From positions 33,504 to 97,503 of the forward strand of contig JBDTVG010000011.1 of assembly GCA_040007395.1 (NCBI GenBank): a stretch of DNA of 64,000 nucleotides, written 5' to 3'. The DNA comes from DATGFK01 sp040007395 (GTDB lineage: Bacteria; Chloroflexota; Anaerolineae; Aggregatilineales; UBA2796). Positions within the stretch are counted from its first letter, which is position 1; every line of letters begins with the position of its first letter. Both the position numbers and the translations under genes were made by a program. The notes under the pieces were generated by a model. It saw nothing but the letters and a program-made list of their open reading frames with translations, was not told where the DNA came from and searched no databases. This document shows, in pieces, positions 35,132 to 45,400 of this stretch.

Positions 35132-35803
35132 ATGCGACTATTTATCCAATGCACGGTTGCCCTGTTCGTTTCGCTAACGGTGCTGACTGGCACGTTGATT
35201 ATCGTGGCACGCCAAGAGCCACTGCCTGAACCACTCGCACTGCTGCACCTGACCGACTGCGCCCCGCCGTGCTGGATCGGCATTACGCCGGGGAGTACCA
35301 CCCTAACCGAAGCGGAAGTGCTCGTCCAGAAGCGTTATGCCCAAGTACCGGGAGTCGAGATCAGCTTTGGCCCACCCATCCCCGGTCTGGTCGATGTGAT
35401 GCTGCGCGATCAGGCCTTTCGGGTAGTCATCAATATTGACACACAGGCCGCCCGCAATGATGCCCCCGTGCGGTTCATCACCTTCAAATTCTCCGATCCC
35501 CCCAGTAGTAAGCTTAGTATCGGCGACCTGTCCAAGTTGTTGGATGTGCCGGCCTATGTGAGTATTCTGGGCATTGGCATTAACAGCGTCAATTACGTGT
35601 CGCTAAATTACAGCAGCGACAAAATGCACGGCGCGACCATGCTCATCCGGTCGGGCAGTCGGCTGGATTGGACACAAGCTTCGTATTGGCTGCGCTTTCG
35701 CGATATAGGGCCAAACTCACCGACCCGCTACGATGATACTGGACAGCCGTGGCTCATCCCTTGGCGGGGTTTTACGCGGCTCGAAAATTATAAATGGCCT
35801 TGA
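35132..35803 (+). CDS. Hypothetical membrane-anchored protein with CAPPCW motif
   Basis: A 223-residue protein with one N-terminal membrane or signal segment (about 4-27) and an extracytoplasmic domain. TDCAPPCWIGITPGSTTLTEA is reminiscent of a family of unknown exported proteins that I associate with Chloroflexota. The two Cys of the CAPPC motif could form a disulfide. No function can be given. Confidence 0.65.
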   Translation: MRLFIQCTVALFVSLTVLTGTLIIVARQEPLPEPLALLHLTDCAPPCWIGITPGSTTLTEAEVLVQKRYAQVPGVEISFGPPIPGLVDVMLRDQAFRVVINIDTQAARNDAPVRFITFKFSDPPSSKLSIGDLSKLLDVPAYVSILGIGINSVNYVSLNYSSDKMHGATMLIRSGSRLDWTQASYWLRFRDIGPNSPTRYDDTGQPWLIPWRGFTRLENYKWP

Positions 35804-35911
35804 TTGCAACTTTCGCCGCCCGATTGCGTATAATTTTATATAGCAACGTCAAGGGGTTGGCACGTCTGCCAAACGACCAATAATTGACCATAGAGGATAT
35901 AAATAACGACC

Positions 35912-36274
35912 ATGATGTATGAACCTGAAGAACCCGTGACCCCACAGTCTGAGTTTTCTGAGTTTGAGGACGTTCCCGAATCTGAGGCAACCGCCGAGTC
36001 GTCGAAGTCGCCCCTGCACACCTTCGCCAGTCACCAACGCAAAGCCGCCAAAGAAGCCTGCCAAGCGATTGATGCGTTGATTCCGCCGGACTTCCGCACG
36101 CATGGTCGTGCAGCCCGCGAAGAATTCTTGCTGTCGTTCAAAGTCCTGATTGATGGGGCATCTGCTGCCGTCGAGAACGAACTGAAAAAGGCACAGGCCA
36201 ATCGCGCCGCCAGCGATAGCAACAGTGGGCCAAGCACGACTGGCAAGACTAAGGTCAAGGTTGAAGTGTCCTAA
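35912..36274 (+). CDS. Hypothetical small protein
   Basis: A 120-residue soluble protein. The first 35 residues are acidic and low-complexity; the middle is helical (HQRKAAKEACQAIDALIPPDFRTHGRAAREEFLLSFKVLIDGA); the tail is Ser/Lys-rich. No known family recognised. AGAGGA lies 14 bases upstream of the first ATG. A terminator follows at 36411. Confidence 0.65.
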   Translation: MMYEPEEPVTPQSEFSEFEDVPESEATAESSKSPLHTFASHQRKAAKEACQAIDALIPPDFRTHGRAAREEFLLSFKVLIDGASAAVENELKKAQANRAASDSNSGPSTTGKTKVKVEVS

Positions 36275-36379
36275 TGTAGGCTGCGTATAAAATCATTGGC
36301 TTCACCCAAAAGATGACGCTGATTTTAATGCGTGTGCTTCGTACCCGATCTGCCGCAGGTGTATTTGCTTTAAAAAATA

Positions 36380-36399
36380 GGCCGACTTATGAGTCGGCC
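36380..36399 (-). terminator. Terminator for the minus-strand methyltransferase
   Basis: Stem GGCCGACT with AGTCGGCC, loop TATG. On the minus strand it is followed by TATTTTTTA. Confidence 0.75.
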
Positions 36400-36410
36400 T
36401 CTACAAAATT

Positions 36411-36439
36411 GCCTTCCTGTAGAGGAAGGCTTTCGTTTT
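36411..36439 (+). terminator. Rho-independent terminator, plus strand
   Basis: Stem GCCTTCCT with AGGAAGGC, loop GTAG, then TTTCGTTTT. It closes the transcript of the gene at 35912. Confidence 0.8.
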
Positions 36440-36501
36440 AACATCACCGTTAAAGATTTAATCAAAGTGTGCTTCGCATACTGCCCGTGTTGGCAAAGTA
36501 A

Positions 36502-37080
36502 CTAACGATGATACGGAATATAAATGGTTCCCAAGTCGCCACATGCTCCAGCAAAGCGGGCGAGTTGGGGGCCAAGGTAGACCATCGCGCTCCCAAAAGT
36601 GGGTCGCGCTTTTTTACCATCGTAGCGGACAAAGTTTACCCGACCCTGAATAGCGCAGTAGGGATAGGCCGCGAGGCGGTGCCACCACAGCGTATCGGTA
36701 CGCCCCGGTACGAGGGCAATGGCAGCCGTTACGTCACCCGTCTCATACTCCGTCACGAGCTTTTGCACCCACGCGGCAATCGCTCGACCATAGGGCGGGA
36801 TCAGAAAGACGCGCCCTTCCCAATGGCGGGCAAGGCTGTTATCCTCGGCAGCATAGTAAGTCGTGGCAGGAATCACGGGACCGATCTTGGCGTTGGCGCA
36901 GGGGTCGAGGTCAATTAAACCAAGCGTGGCAATGGCGGCGCTGACGAGTTGTTGAGGAGTCTGCCAGTCATTGCGGGCGGCATCGTAAGGGATGGGTGAG
37001 GTAGGTTTGTCGGGGACGCTGCGTGGTCTTATCCGGCCAGACGGCACCGGTGAAGTTTGCTCAAAAAGTGGTAGCTGCAT
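36502..37080 (-). CDS. Phage-type DNA N6-adenine methyltransferase with altered NPPY
   Basis: A 192-residue protein of the phage Dam (DNA N-6-adenine-methyltransferase) family. Typical parts are NDWQTPQQLVSAAIATLG, IDLDPCANA, EGRVFLIPPYGRAIAAWVQK, VPGRTDTLWWHRL and GRVNFVRYDGKKARPTFGSAMVYLG. The catalytic NPPY/DPPY motif reads IPPY: Ile at about residue 94, codon ATC where AAC would give Asn. One base change (A to T) explains it. ATG 37080 is preferred over TTG 37095 because GGAGA lies 8 bases upstream. It is probably a phage- or element-derived orphan. Confidence 0.82.
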   Translation of the reverse strand: MQLPLFEQTSPVPSGRIRPRSVPDKPTSPIPYDAARNDWQTPQQLVSAAIATLGLIDLDPCANAKIGPVIPATTYYAAEDNSLARHWEGRVFLIPPYGRAIAAWVQKLVTEYETGDVTAAIALVPGRTDTLWWHRLAAYPYCAIQGRVNFVRYDGKKARPTFGSAMVYLGPQLARFAGACGDLGTIYIPYHR

Positions 37081-37302
37081 CCGCTGTATCTCCAATCTTA
37101 CGTCCGGTTCGTATGGGCGCTAAAAACCCTTCTCTCTCTACTCTCTATCACAATAAAATAAAGATGACGTATTGAAAACAGCAATTTTGTTCTAATTATA
37201 TCATATTTCGTCTGTCAATGCTCATTGCTGCCTCATAACGATGTTATTTCAGGTTGGCGTTGTGTTGTGTTTTTTGCAATTCCGCCTAAGATCACACTTA
37301 CT

Positions 37303-37326
37303 TATAATATTTAGCGTAACAAGGAG
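37303..37326 (+). promoter_or_regulatory. -10 element and ribosome-binding site of the C39 fusion gene
   Basis: TATAAT at 37303-37308 and AAGGAG at 37321-37326, the latter 9 bases before ATG 37336. No good -35 was found at standard spacing. Confidence 0.5.
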
Positions 37327-37335
37327 TGCTGCTGA

Positions 37336-39159
37336 ATGGCTGTAATTACCCCTTACGACAACAAAGTGGCGGTGTGGCTGGTACACGGTAGCGACTTGGG
37401 CGAAAATAGCATTGATGAGGTCGCCCAAACGCTGTTGACGTATGCCCCCGCCGTGAACGCGGTCTGGGTCAAAACCAGCGATGGCTCCGACTGGATGTCT
37501 AAGTACGACTCAAAACCCGCCCTTTGGATCGATGGTCCTGCCGCGATTGATCGCTGGGTAAGCACCTTGCAAAAATATGGGCTGGAGTTCCATGCGTGGT
37601 GCGTGCCGCGTGGCCTGAATATCGATGCCGAAGCCAACGTGATCATTCAGACGTGCCAACGCCCCGGCGTGCGCTCGATGGTGTTCGACGTGGAACCATA
37701 TCCCGGCTTTTACGCGGGCGGGCAAGCCTCGATCCGTCCGCTGATGCTCAAGATTCGCGCTGCGATCCCCGGCTCGTTCCACATCGGGATGAGTGTCGAT
37801 GCCCGACAGGCGCACTATAACGAGATATTCCCGCAGGAATGGTTTCCCTTCGTGAACAGCATTCATCCACAGGTGTATTGGCCCGACTTCGGCGTGACAC
37901 CAGAAGTTGCGCTAGGCTATGCCTATCAGGCGTGGGGCAGCTACGGGAAACCGATTATCCCGGCGTTAGAGGGCTACAATACGCCCACTGCCATGATTGA
38001 CCGAGCGCGGACTGTCGCCTTCAGTACGTACCATGCGGTGGGCACAAGTTGGTGGGCCTTCGGACATATTGACGCGGATCATTTCACCGCGATGAACCAT
38101 ACCGTTGACGGCAAAGTGGTCGCCTCACCGCCCGGTTCTGCGGGGACTCCGGTGCAGTCTGGTACGCCAATTGTCGTCACGGTTGGGTCGCCTAACTATC
38201 AGGATGGCGCGTATGAAGCGGGTAAACCCGGCTTCTCTACCTACCCCAGTACCAATGGCGGTACAGGCAAATATCGTGCCGTTGATCAGGGTGTCGCCAA
38301 CGTATTCGCATCCTATGATCCCAAGATTAAGCAGGCCGGCTGGTATAAGATCGAAGCGTATATCTCCAACCAACACGCCACCACTGGTAACGCCCGCTAT
38401 AAGATTCACGGAGTCAAGGATCGGGGCAGTGAGTGGCTGGTGAGTGCCGCCCAGTCGGGAAGCTCAAATAGTTGGATGACGCTGGGTACGTTCCAGATCG
38501 ATACGACCCAACCGCAGCCGGGAGTCGTGTTCTTGAACGACTGGACTTTTGAGCTTGGACGTGAAATTGCTTTTGATGCGATTCGCTGGACACCGGTTAG
38601 CGCCGCCGTTGGCGCAAAAAATATGTTGGACGTGCCTTATCGTTCGCAGGAAGGAGCCGATGCGCGGCGCTTTCGCAACGACTGTGGGCCAGCCTGTGTC
38701 GCGATGCTCTTTGACTGGCAACGCAAGATCAAGGGGTTGCCCGCGCAGATGATCACGGTTGACCAGTTCGCCGCGGAAACATCGCTGTCGCGGGTTGATG
38801 ACGGGTTAGCGACTATTGAGTTGGTTCAGTTGGCGGCAAAGCACAGCGTCTCCCTCCGTTTGAGCAACAGTGCCACACTGCCTAACATTCTGTCAGAAGT
38901 TTCGGCGGGTCGCCCTGTCCTGATGCTGATCTCTTATGCACCGCTTACCGGACGGCAAAATCAGGCGGATCGCAGTGGGCATTTCGTCATCGTAAACGGC
39001 TACGATGCCAACTTCGTGTACATCAACGATCCCGACTGGTGGAACACTGGCAAGATCACCTCCGAACAGGGTCACAATTGGCAAGTGCCGATCTCGCAGT
39101 TCTCGGCGGCGATCAAGCAAGCGCCTGCACCGTATCAGGGCTGCTTCATCACCATTTAG
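37336..39159 (+). CDS. Glycosidase-like / golvesin-like / C39-type peptidase fusion
   Basis: A 607-residue three-domain protein. Residues 1-265 look like a TIM-barrel hydrolase (LEFHAWCVPRGLNIDAEA, MVFDVEPYPGFYAGG, IHPQVYWPDFG). Residues 290-420 resemble the golvesin/Xly carbohydrate-binding domain (AGKPGFSTYPS, AGWYKIEAYIS, GREIAFDAIRW). Residues 430-607 are a C39-like papain-fold domain with NDCGPACVAMLFDW (C450) and GHFVIVNGYD plus INDPDWW. No signal peptide is visible, so export would be non-classical or the protein acts inside. It may degrade cell-wall material. Confidence 0.75.
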   Translation: MAVITPYDNKVAVWLVHGSDLGENSIDEVAQTLLTYAPAVNAVWVKTSDGSDWMSKYDSKPALWIDGPAAIDRWVSTLQKYGLEFHAWCVPRGLNIDAEANVIIQTCQRPGVRSMVFDVEPYPGFYAGGQASIRPLMLKIRAAIPGSFHIGMSVDARQAHYNEIFPQEWFPFVNSIHPQVYWPDFGVTPEVALGYAYQAWGSYGKPIIPALEGYNTPTAMIDRARTVAFSTYHAVGTSWWAFGHIDADHFTAMNHTVDGKVVASPPGSAGTPVQSGTPIVVTVGSPNYQDGAYEAGKPGFSTYPSTNGGTGKYRAVDQGVANVFASYDPKIKQAGWYKIEAYISNQHATTGNARYKIHGVKDRGSEWLVSAAQSGSSNSWMTLGTFQIDTTQPQPGVVFLNDWTFELGREIAFDAIRWTPVSAAVGAKNMLDVPYRSQEGADARRFRNDCGPACVAMLFDWQRKIKGLPAQMITVDQFAAETSLSRVDDGLATIELVQLAAKHSVSLRLSNSATLPNILSEVSAGRPVLMLISYAPLTGRQNQADRSGHFVIVNGYDANFVYINDPDWWNTGKITSEQGHNWQVPISQFSAAIKQAPAPYQGCFITI

Positions 39160-39611
39160 CCACGACAGCAGTTGTCGGGTTGGTTGGAGCAATCGGTAAA
39201 ACAGTCGGCTCATGCCAAGTACAAGTGCAAGATCATTGACCCCTATCTCTGAATTTGGGATAGGGAGAAAAATTCAGGGCTAAAAGTCCTTCCTTGAATT
39301 CGGGAAGGGTCTGCCTTGTCCCTACAAAATACCGTCGTGAGGTAGGGGTCGGACCTGCCTTTTCAAATTGCTTGCCTTGTAGGGATTGAGGGTGGGGTCA
39401 AGCGCACTTGGCGTTACCACGAGCGTCTTCATTTTACGTAGTAGATCGAACATCCGTTGATCATCGAAAATTGATAGATTTTTCATATATCGGACGCTAA
39501 GTTTAGGGAAAATATGCTTTATACTTCTTGAGAAGGATTGATGTACTATTGCCGCGATTGTGGTTATCGACAACCATATTTTAGTAATCAGACTCATCAC
39601 ATACTTGAAAA
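39160..39611. other. Intergenic region with nested repeats
   Basis: This 452-base gap contains a family B element (about 39207-39425) split by a family A element (about 39309-39360). The remaining AT-rich stretch before 39612 holds the promoter region of the response regulator. Confidence 0.65.
39207..39425. repeat. MITE-like element (family B) containing a family A insertion
   Basis: The left part ATCATTGACCCCTATC...GAATTCGGGAAGG and the right part GGGATTGAGGGTGGGGTCAA belong to family B. Between them lie GTCCCTAC, a spacer and GTAGGGGTCGGACCTGCC of family A, so one repeat has landed in another. Confidence 0.7.
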
Positions 39612-40262
39612 GTGGTAACACCCTTGCTAAACACAATTGACAGAACCAGCAGTCTACCACTTCATGTTGTACATGTTGAGGATGATAAGCCGCTACGAGG
39701 GATTCTGCGTGCCACCTTTCGCGCTTCAGAACCCGCCATCGACCTACATCAGTTTGTCAGTGCCGATGAAGCAGTTTCATACATTGAAAGCAATTGGCAG
39801 ACCATCGATCTGTTTATTCTAGATATTCGGCTGCCGGGAGAGATGAATGGTCTGGAACTGGCCCAGAAGATTCGGGCGCTCAACTGTCCCGGCTATGTGG
39901 TATTAACCTCGGCCTACTCACCGCCTAGCCGTGAGTTTCTGACAGAGATCCGCAGTGAATACTATCCGAAGCCGTGGCATATTCTGGAATTGACGGAAAA
40001 GCTGCTCAAATATCGGCTAGCAACGCCAAAACCCGAAACCCCGAAACGTAGTCCAGCAAAAACTGCGCCGCTTGAACCTCCCCTTTCGAAAACTCCAATC
40101 AATCCGCCGCAAGCAGCCGGAACCTCCCCGGAAAAACACACTTTACCTCCTGATCCACTGCACCCACCGCACCCACCAAACGAAAACGATCACACGCAAA
40201 AAACTGCGCCACTTCGCAAAACTGCGCCGCTGCACAAAACTGACAAGGGCGACCTAGTATGA
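39612..40262 (+). CDS. Response regulator with Pro-rich tail
   Basis: A 216-residue protein. Residues 17-130 are a receiver domain with acidic VEDD, phospho-acceptor D71 (LFILDIRLPG), a Thr/Ser in VVLTSAY and the conserved Lys in YPKPW. Residues 134-216 form a Pro/Lys/Thr-rich, low-complexity tail with no DNA-binding domain. GTG 39612 is the likely start. The stop overlaps the kinase ATG (ATGA), so the two are coupled. The tail may bind a partner. Confidence 0.85.
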   Translation: MVTPLLNTIDRTSSLPLHVVHVEDDKPLRGILRATFRASEPAIDLHQFVSADEAVSYIESNWQTIDLFILDIRLPGEMNGLELAQKIRALNCPGYVVLTSAYSPPSREFLTEIRSEYYPKPWHILELTEKLLKYRLATPKPETPKRSPAKTAPLEPPLSKTPINPPQAAGTSPEKHTLPPDPLHPPHPPNENDHTQKTAPLRKTAPLHKTDKGDLV

Positions 40263-42460
40263 CGGTAGTCCAATCTGCAAACCGTTCTGTTGAAGGTGGG
40301 CAGCCTCCGCGCCGATTCCTAGGGCTAGCCCTCTATCCCAATATCAGCACACGGATTATTGCGCCGTTCCTACTGGTGATTATTATCGTGGCGGGGATTG
40401 GTGTGTTCATCGTGACGCATCTGGTCGCCAGCAGCATTCAAGAGCGTTTTACCAACCAGCTTACCGACAGTGCCAATGCCGCCAGTAACAGCATGGTCGA
40501 TATTGAACGGCAGCAGTTAGCGGCGCTGCGGTTGATGACGCTTTCCGATGGCGTGCCGGAAGCCATCGCCGCCCGTAACACCGCCGATCTGGATAGTTGG
40601 CTCCGGCCTTTGGCAGCCAATGCCAAAGTGGACAGCCTGATTGTCTACGATAAAACCGGACAGGGGATCTTGATCCTCAATCGGGTGATTGGCGATACTA
40701 ATCTACGCTACGATACGTCAGCGCTGCCGAATCTCAGCAATTGGGGCGGTGTTCAGCGTGTATTGGGTACTCAGCGCGATACGCTAGGCGACAAGTTTAT
40801 TGATCTGGTAGGTGTCCCCCCAGCGACGATCTTATATATTAGTGCGCCAGTCATGAACAGCGCAGGTGAACTAACCGGCGGCATCAGCATCGGGATTCAG
40901 ATGGCAACGATGGCGCAGCGGATTGGGGAACAAGCGCTGTCGTCCGTCGCGTTCTTTACCAACGATGGGCAACTCTTGACGCATAACTTCAGGATAGCGC
41001 AGAAAACGCCATTCCCAGTGCTGTCTGGCTTTCCTGACACAGTAAAAAACATCGATAGCAGTCCTATTCGAGAAATCAGCATAGACGGCACCGCCTATCA
41101 AGTGTTATTCACCCGCTGGAAGGTACGCAGTCAGCCCGTAGGAATCTTGGGAGTAGCCCTACCCAACAACTTTATTGTCCAACAAAGCAGTGCCAGCCGC
41201 GATATTTTTGGCCTGCTGTTTTCGGGGCTGTTTGTCGTGGTCGGGATTTTGGGCGTGTTGACCGCCCGCACGATTACGAACCCGGTTGCCCGTCTGGTCA
41301 AGACGACCCGCGCCATTCGCAAAGGCGATCTCTCACGGCGGGTAAAACTCCATCTTCCTGACGAACTAGGCGAGCTTGCCAACTCCTTCGACCACATGAC
41401 CGACGCGCTGGTCAAGCGTAACGATCAGGTCAATACCTTGTATCTGCAACAGATTCGCGAAACGGCGCAACGCGATGCCATTCTCAGCAGCATTAGCGAT
41501 GCCGTGATCGTACAGGACATCGCGGGCAAGGTCATCCTACACAATACCAGCGCCGACAATCTGACGCGTATGGTTGCGCCTAATCGTGCTTTGCAGCGGG
41601 AATTTGTCCAGTTGTGCAGCCAACCCGCGAACTTGTTACAGCCCAAAACGGTGGCGCTGGCAAACCAATACTTTAGTGTGCTCGCCGCCCCTTTTTATGA
41701 CCCGGATGAAAAGCTCATCGGCTATGTGCTGGTGTTCCGCGATGTGACTCCGATCTTCGAGGCAGAACGGCTCAAGGATGAATTGATTCTGCAAATGTCG
41801 CACGAACTGCGGACACCGCTTACCGCAGCGCGTGGTTATGTCGATCTGATCAAAGTGCTCGATCAGGGTAATCTGAGTGAGCAAAGTCGCGGCTTTTTGG
41901 AAGAATCCACCCACAGTCTCGATACGCTAGAACGGCTCATTAACCAAGTGATCGATGTTGGCGTACTCATCTCGGATCGCTTTACGATAGATATTGAGCA
42001 GTTCGACCTGATCCACCTGCTTGACGAGATCGCTTCCGCTTGGACACCAGCCGTGCAGGATCGCCAGCTTGCCCTCTCGATGGGCAGCAGTGCAACGGAA
42101 CTTTGGGTAGAAGGCAGTCGGAAGCGGATCGGGCAGGTCATCGAACATTTATTGCGAAACGCCTACAGTTACACACTGCCCGGTGGGTCGGTTGAGATCC
42201 AAGCCTATCGCGATCACGGGGATGTGGTCGTCTCGGTGAGCGATAGCGGCGTTGGCATTGGCGAAGATGAACTTGACAAGGTATTTGAACGCTTGTATCG
42301 GGGACGTTCGGCGGACGCGGGGCCAACCGATGCACGGGGTATGGGCTTGGGCTTGTTTTTATCCCGGCGGATAATGGAAGCCCATCACCGAACCATTGAT
42401 CTGGTCAGCGAAGTAGGGCTTGGCACGACAGTAACCTTTAGCCTGCCGATGGCGCATTAG
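40259..42460 (+). CDS. Membrane sensor histidine kinase (extracellular sensor, HAMP, PAS-like)
   Basis: A 733-residue membrane kinase. Helices at about 34-54 and 317-338 enclose a large extracellular dCACHE-like sensor domain. They are followed by a HAMP domain (ARTITNPVARLVKTTRAIRKGDLS), a PAS-like region (ISDAVIVQDIAGKVILHN), HisKA with QMSHELRTPLTAARGY (about H515) and a HATPase domain (LLRNAYSY, VSDSGVGIGEDE, GMGLGLFL). It pairs with the response regulator encoded upstream, and 23 bases later comes a surface protein gene. Confidence 0.9.
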   Translation: MTVVQSANRSVEGGQPPRRFLGLALYPNISTRIIAPFLLVIIIVAGIGVFIVTHLVASSIQERFTNQLTDSANAASNSMVDIERQQLAALRLMTLSDGVPEAIAARNTADLDSWLRPLAANAKVDSLIVYDKTGQGILILNRVIGDTNLRYDTSALPNLSNWGGVQRVLGTQRDTLGDKFIDLVGVPPATILYISAPVMNSAGELTGGISIGIQMATMAQRIGEQALSSVAFFTNDGQLLTHNFRIAQKTPFPVLSGFPDTVKNIDSSPIREISIDGTAYQVLFTRWKVRSQPVGILGVALPNNFIVQQSSASRDIFGLLFSGLFVVVGILGVLTARTITNPVARLVKTTRAIRKGDLSRRVKLHLPDELGELANSFDHMTDALVKRNDQVNTLYLQQIRETAQRDAILSSISDAVIVQDIAGKVILHNTSADNLTRMVAPNRALQREFVQLCSQPANLLQPKTVALANQYFSVLAAPFYDPDEKLIGYVLVFRDVTPIFEAERLKDELILQMSHELRTPLTAARGYVDLIKVLDQGNLSEQSRGFLEESTHSLDTLERLINQVIDVGVLISDRFTIDIEQFDLIHLLDEIASAWTPAVQDRQLALSMGSSATELWVEGSRKRIGQVIEHLLRNAYSYTLPGGSVEIQAYRDHGDVVVSVSDSGVGIGEDELDKVFERLYRGRSADAGPTDARGMGLGLFLSRRIMEAHHRTIDLVSEVGLGTTVTFSLPMAH

Positions 42461-42483
42461 ACGAACTGAAGTAACTGAAGCCT

Positions 42484-45400
42484 ATGTTCAAAAAACGTCG
42501 CTGGCTGTTTGTGCTTCTCCTGTGCCTGATGCTGGCAACCATCCTGTGCTGCGCCCAGATCGGGTTGTTGGGCGTGCTGCCCAGCGAGGCAGGCGCGCAT
42601 ATTCAGGCCAAGACAACCGCCGACTACCGCCCATGGGATAGACAGCGCATCCGGCGAGTTAGCCCGCTGCTGGGAACAATCAGCGCACTTGACGCGACTG
42701 ACACAATTGACAACAGCGCACCGCCGCTTATGTCCACAGAAATTGTCATGCTCATCACGAATACATCCGTTGTGGTAGTTGGGCAAAATCCAACCAGCAC
42801 GCCGACCCTTACCGCGACGACAGTCCCGCCGACCATGACTCAGGCGATGACGCTTACGCCTTCGCTATCACCGACACCGCCAACGCTCACGGCGACTGCT
42901 TCCAGCACGCCAACTATTACCGCTACGGCCTCTATAACAGCCGACAACACAGAGACTCCCACCGCCAGCAGCACGGTCAGGACTGCCACCGATACGCCTA
43001 CTCGCCGTACACCGCGCTTCACATCGACGGTGACACCTTTCGGTTTTGTGGCGAGCAGTACGCCTGTGCCACCGACGCTAGCCAACTCGCCCATCCCTGC
43101 CAGCGCGACTCCAGTGCCGCCGCAAGTGTCTACGAATACGCCAGTCCCATCGACAGCGATCTTGACTGCGACCAATACGCCAATCCCGCCAACGGCGATC
43201 CCAACTACGATCCCGTCTGCGACGAACCCCAATACGCCGATTCCGCCGACCAATACGCTGATACCGACGGCAACCAGTACGCTAACGCCATCGCGGACGT
43301 TTACGCCAACCAGCACCAGTACCCCCACCAATACGCCAACGATCACGAACACGCCTGTAAATTACCTGCCGCTGCCACAGCAGATCAATAACGGCATCGC
43401 GCTAACCCCAACAGCAGGCGCGAACACGCCGTTCTACACAACGACCTTTGGTGTCGCCTATACGGGCGGCCCGGTCATTCTGTCTGCGAACGCTGACGGT
43501 ACAGGCAATACGTGGGTAGACGATATTATCACCATTACGGTGACTCACCCCGACAGCACCGTTTCAACGTACACCTACAATTACGACAACCCCTATAGTG
43601 TGGTTCCCCTCGCCCCCATCGATCTCTCGGCATACTTTCAGGCAGGCAACAACATTGTCACGATTACCCTGTCGGATAGTTCATTTGGTGGCGCTGTGGG
43701 CTGCTCGTCACTGTGGCTGGGCATCCCGATTGGCGCGACCAATACGCCCGCTGCCCCGTTCGATCTGATGGTCAGCAACACGGTTAGCAATGCTGCGCCG
43801 CAAGAAGGCTCCACCATTACCTATACCGTCACAGCAACAAATATCGGGGCAAGTTCGGCAACAGGCATCCAGATCACCGATCTTCTGCCTGCTGGCCTGA
43901 CCTTTATAGCGGCTGCACCGGGGCCGGGCAGCTATAACGTGTCAACCGGAGTCTGGACTTTCAGCAACCTTGCAGCGGGAGCTAATACCACGCTGACCCT
44001 TTCGGCAAGGGTCAACAGCGGCACGGCAGGCACGGCGATTAACGCTAGTGCAGCGCTCACCGCTTCGACTCCCGCTGATACCAATGCCACCAACAATACC
44101 GCGAGTGTGACGATCAATCCGGTTGCGCCAAACCCCAGTACCGATCTAGCGCTGCAAATGACCGCCAGCGCCTCTCCGATTGTCGAAGGTGGGGCGCTGA
44201 TCTATACCGTGACGGTTATTAACAATGGCAGTGTTGCTGCCACCAATATCCTGATCACCGATGTCATTCCCGCCGGGTTGACCTTCCAGAGCGCTAGCGG
44301 TGCTGGTGTATACAACAGTGGCGGCGGACAGTGGACACTCGCGTCGCTGGGCATCGGGGCAAGGGCTTCGCTCGGCCTAAGTGTGACGGTCAACACGGGA
44401 ACCGCCGGACAAAATATTGTCAACAGCGCCGCCATTACTTCCGTCAATCAACCCGATCCGAACACGGCAAACAACACTGCCAGCGTGACTAAAACTATCA
44501 CTGGTAATACGCTCAGTGTTGCCTTGAATGTTGATAATCTCAGCCCGAACGTAGGCCAACTGGTGACATATACCGTGACCTTGAGCAGCCATTCGGCGGC
44601 GGCGAATAATGGCATTAACGTGACTGACCTCTTGCCCAACACGATGACCTTCTCCTCGGCAGTGCCCGCGCAAGGAACCTATAACAACGGCACAGGCGTT
44701 TGGAACGTCGGGACGCTGGCCTCTGGAGCCGTGACAACGCTCCAAATCGTTGCCAGCCCCAAAGCGGGCGCAGCCGGAACGCAAGTCGCGAACACTGCCA
44801 CCATTACCGCCGCCAGTCTAGCCGACCCGACAACCACCGATAATGCTAAAACGGTTAACATAGTGGTCAATACCGTTTCCACCGTAGCGGATCTTGGCGT
44901 AACGATGACGGTTAATAATGCTTCTCCCGCCGAAGGCGCTCAGATCAATTACACTGTTACCGTCACGAACAATGGCCCACAGTTAGCGACGGGCATCCAG
45001 ATCACGCACGCACAAGTCGCGGGAATTACGCTTGTCAGCGGGTCGTACTCGCAAGGGAGTAACTACAATGTGGGGACTGGTGTCTGGACGGTTGGCTCAC
45101 TGGTTAACGGAGGCAGTGCGACCCTGAACCTGATCGAGATCGTAAATTCTGGTACAGGCGGCACGACGATTACCGACAGTGCCAGCGTCACGGCGAGCAA
45201 TCAAACCGATACGAACGCTGGCAATAACAGCGCCAGTGCGCCGATTACCGTCGCTGGAGCGGATCTGGCAGTGGCAATGTCTGCCAGCAATCCTAATCCT
45301 GCACAGGGCAGCACGTTCTTCTACCAAATAACGGTGACGAATAACGGGCCAACCGCCACTACCAATGTCCAGATCACCGATCCACTGCCGACTGGGTTGA

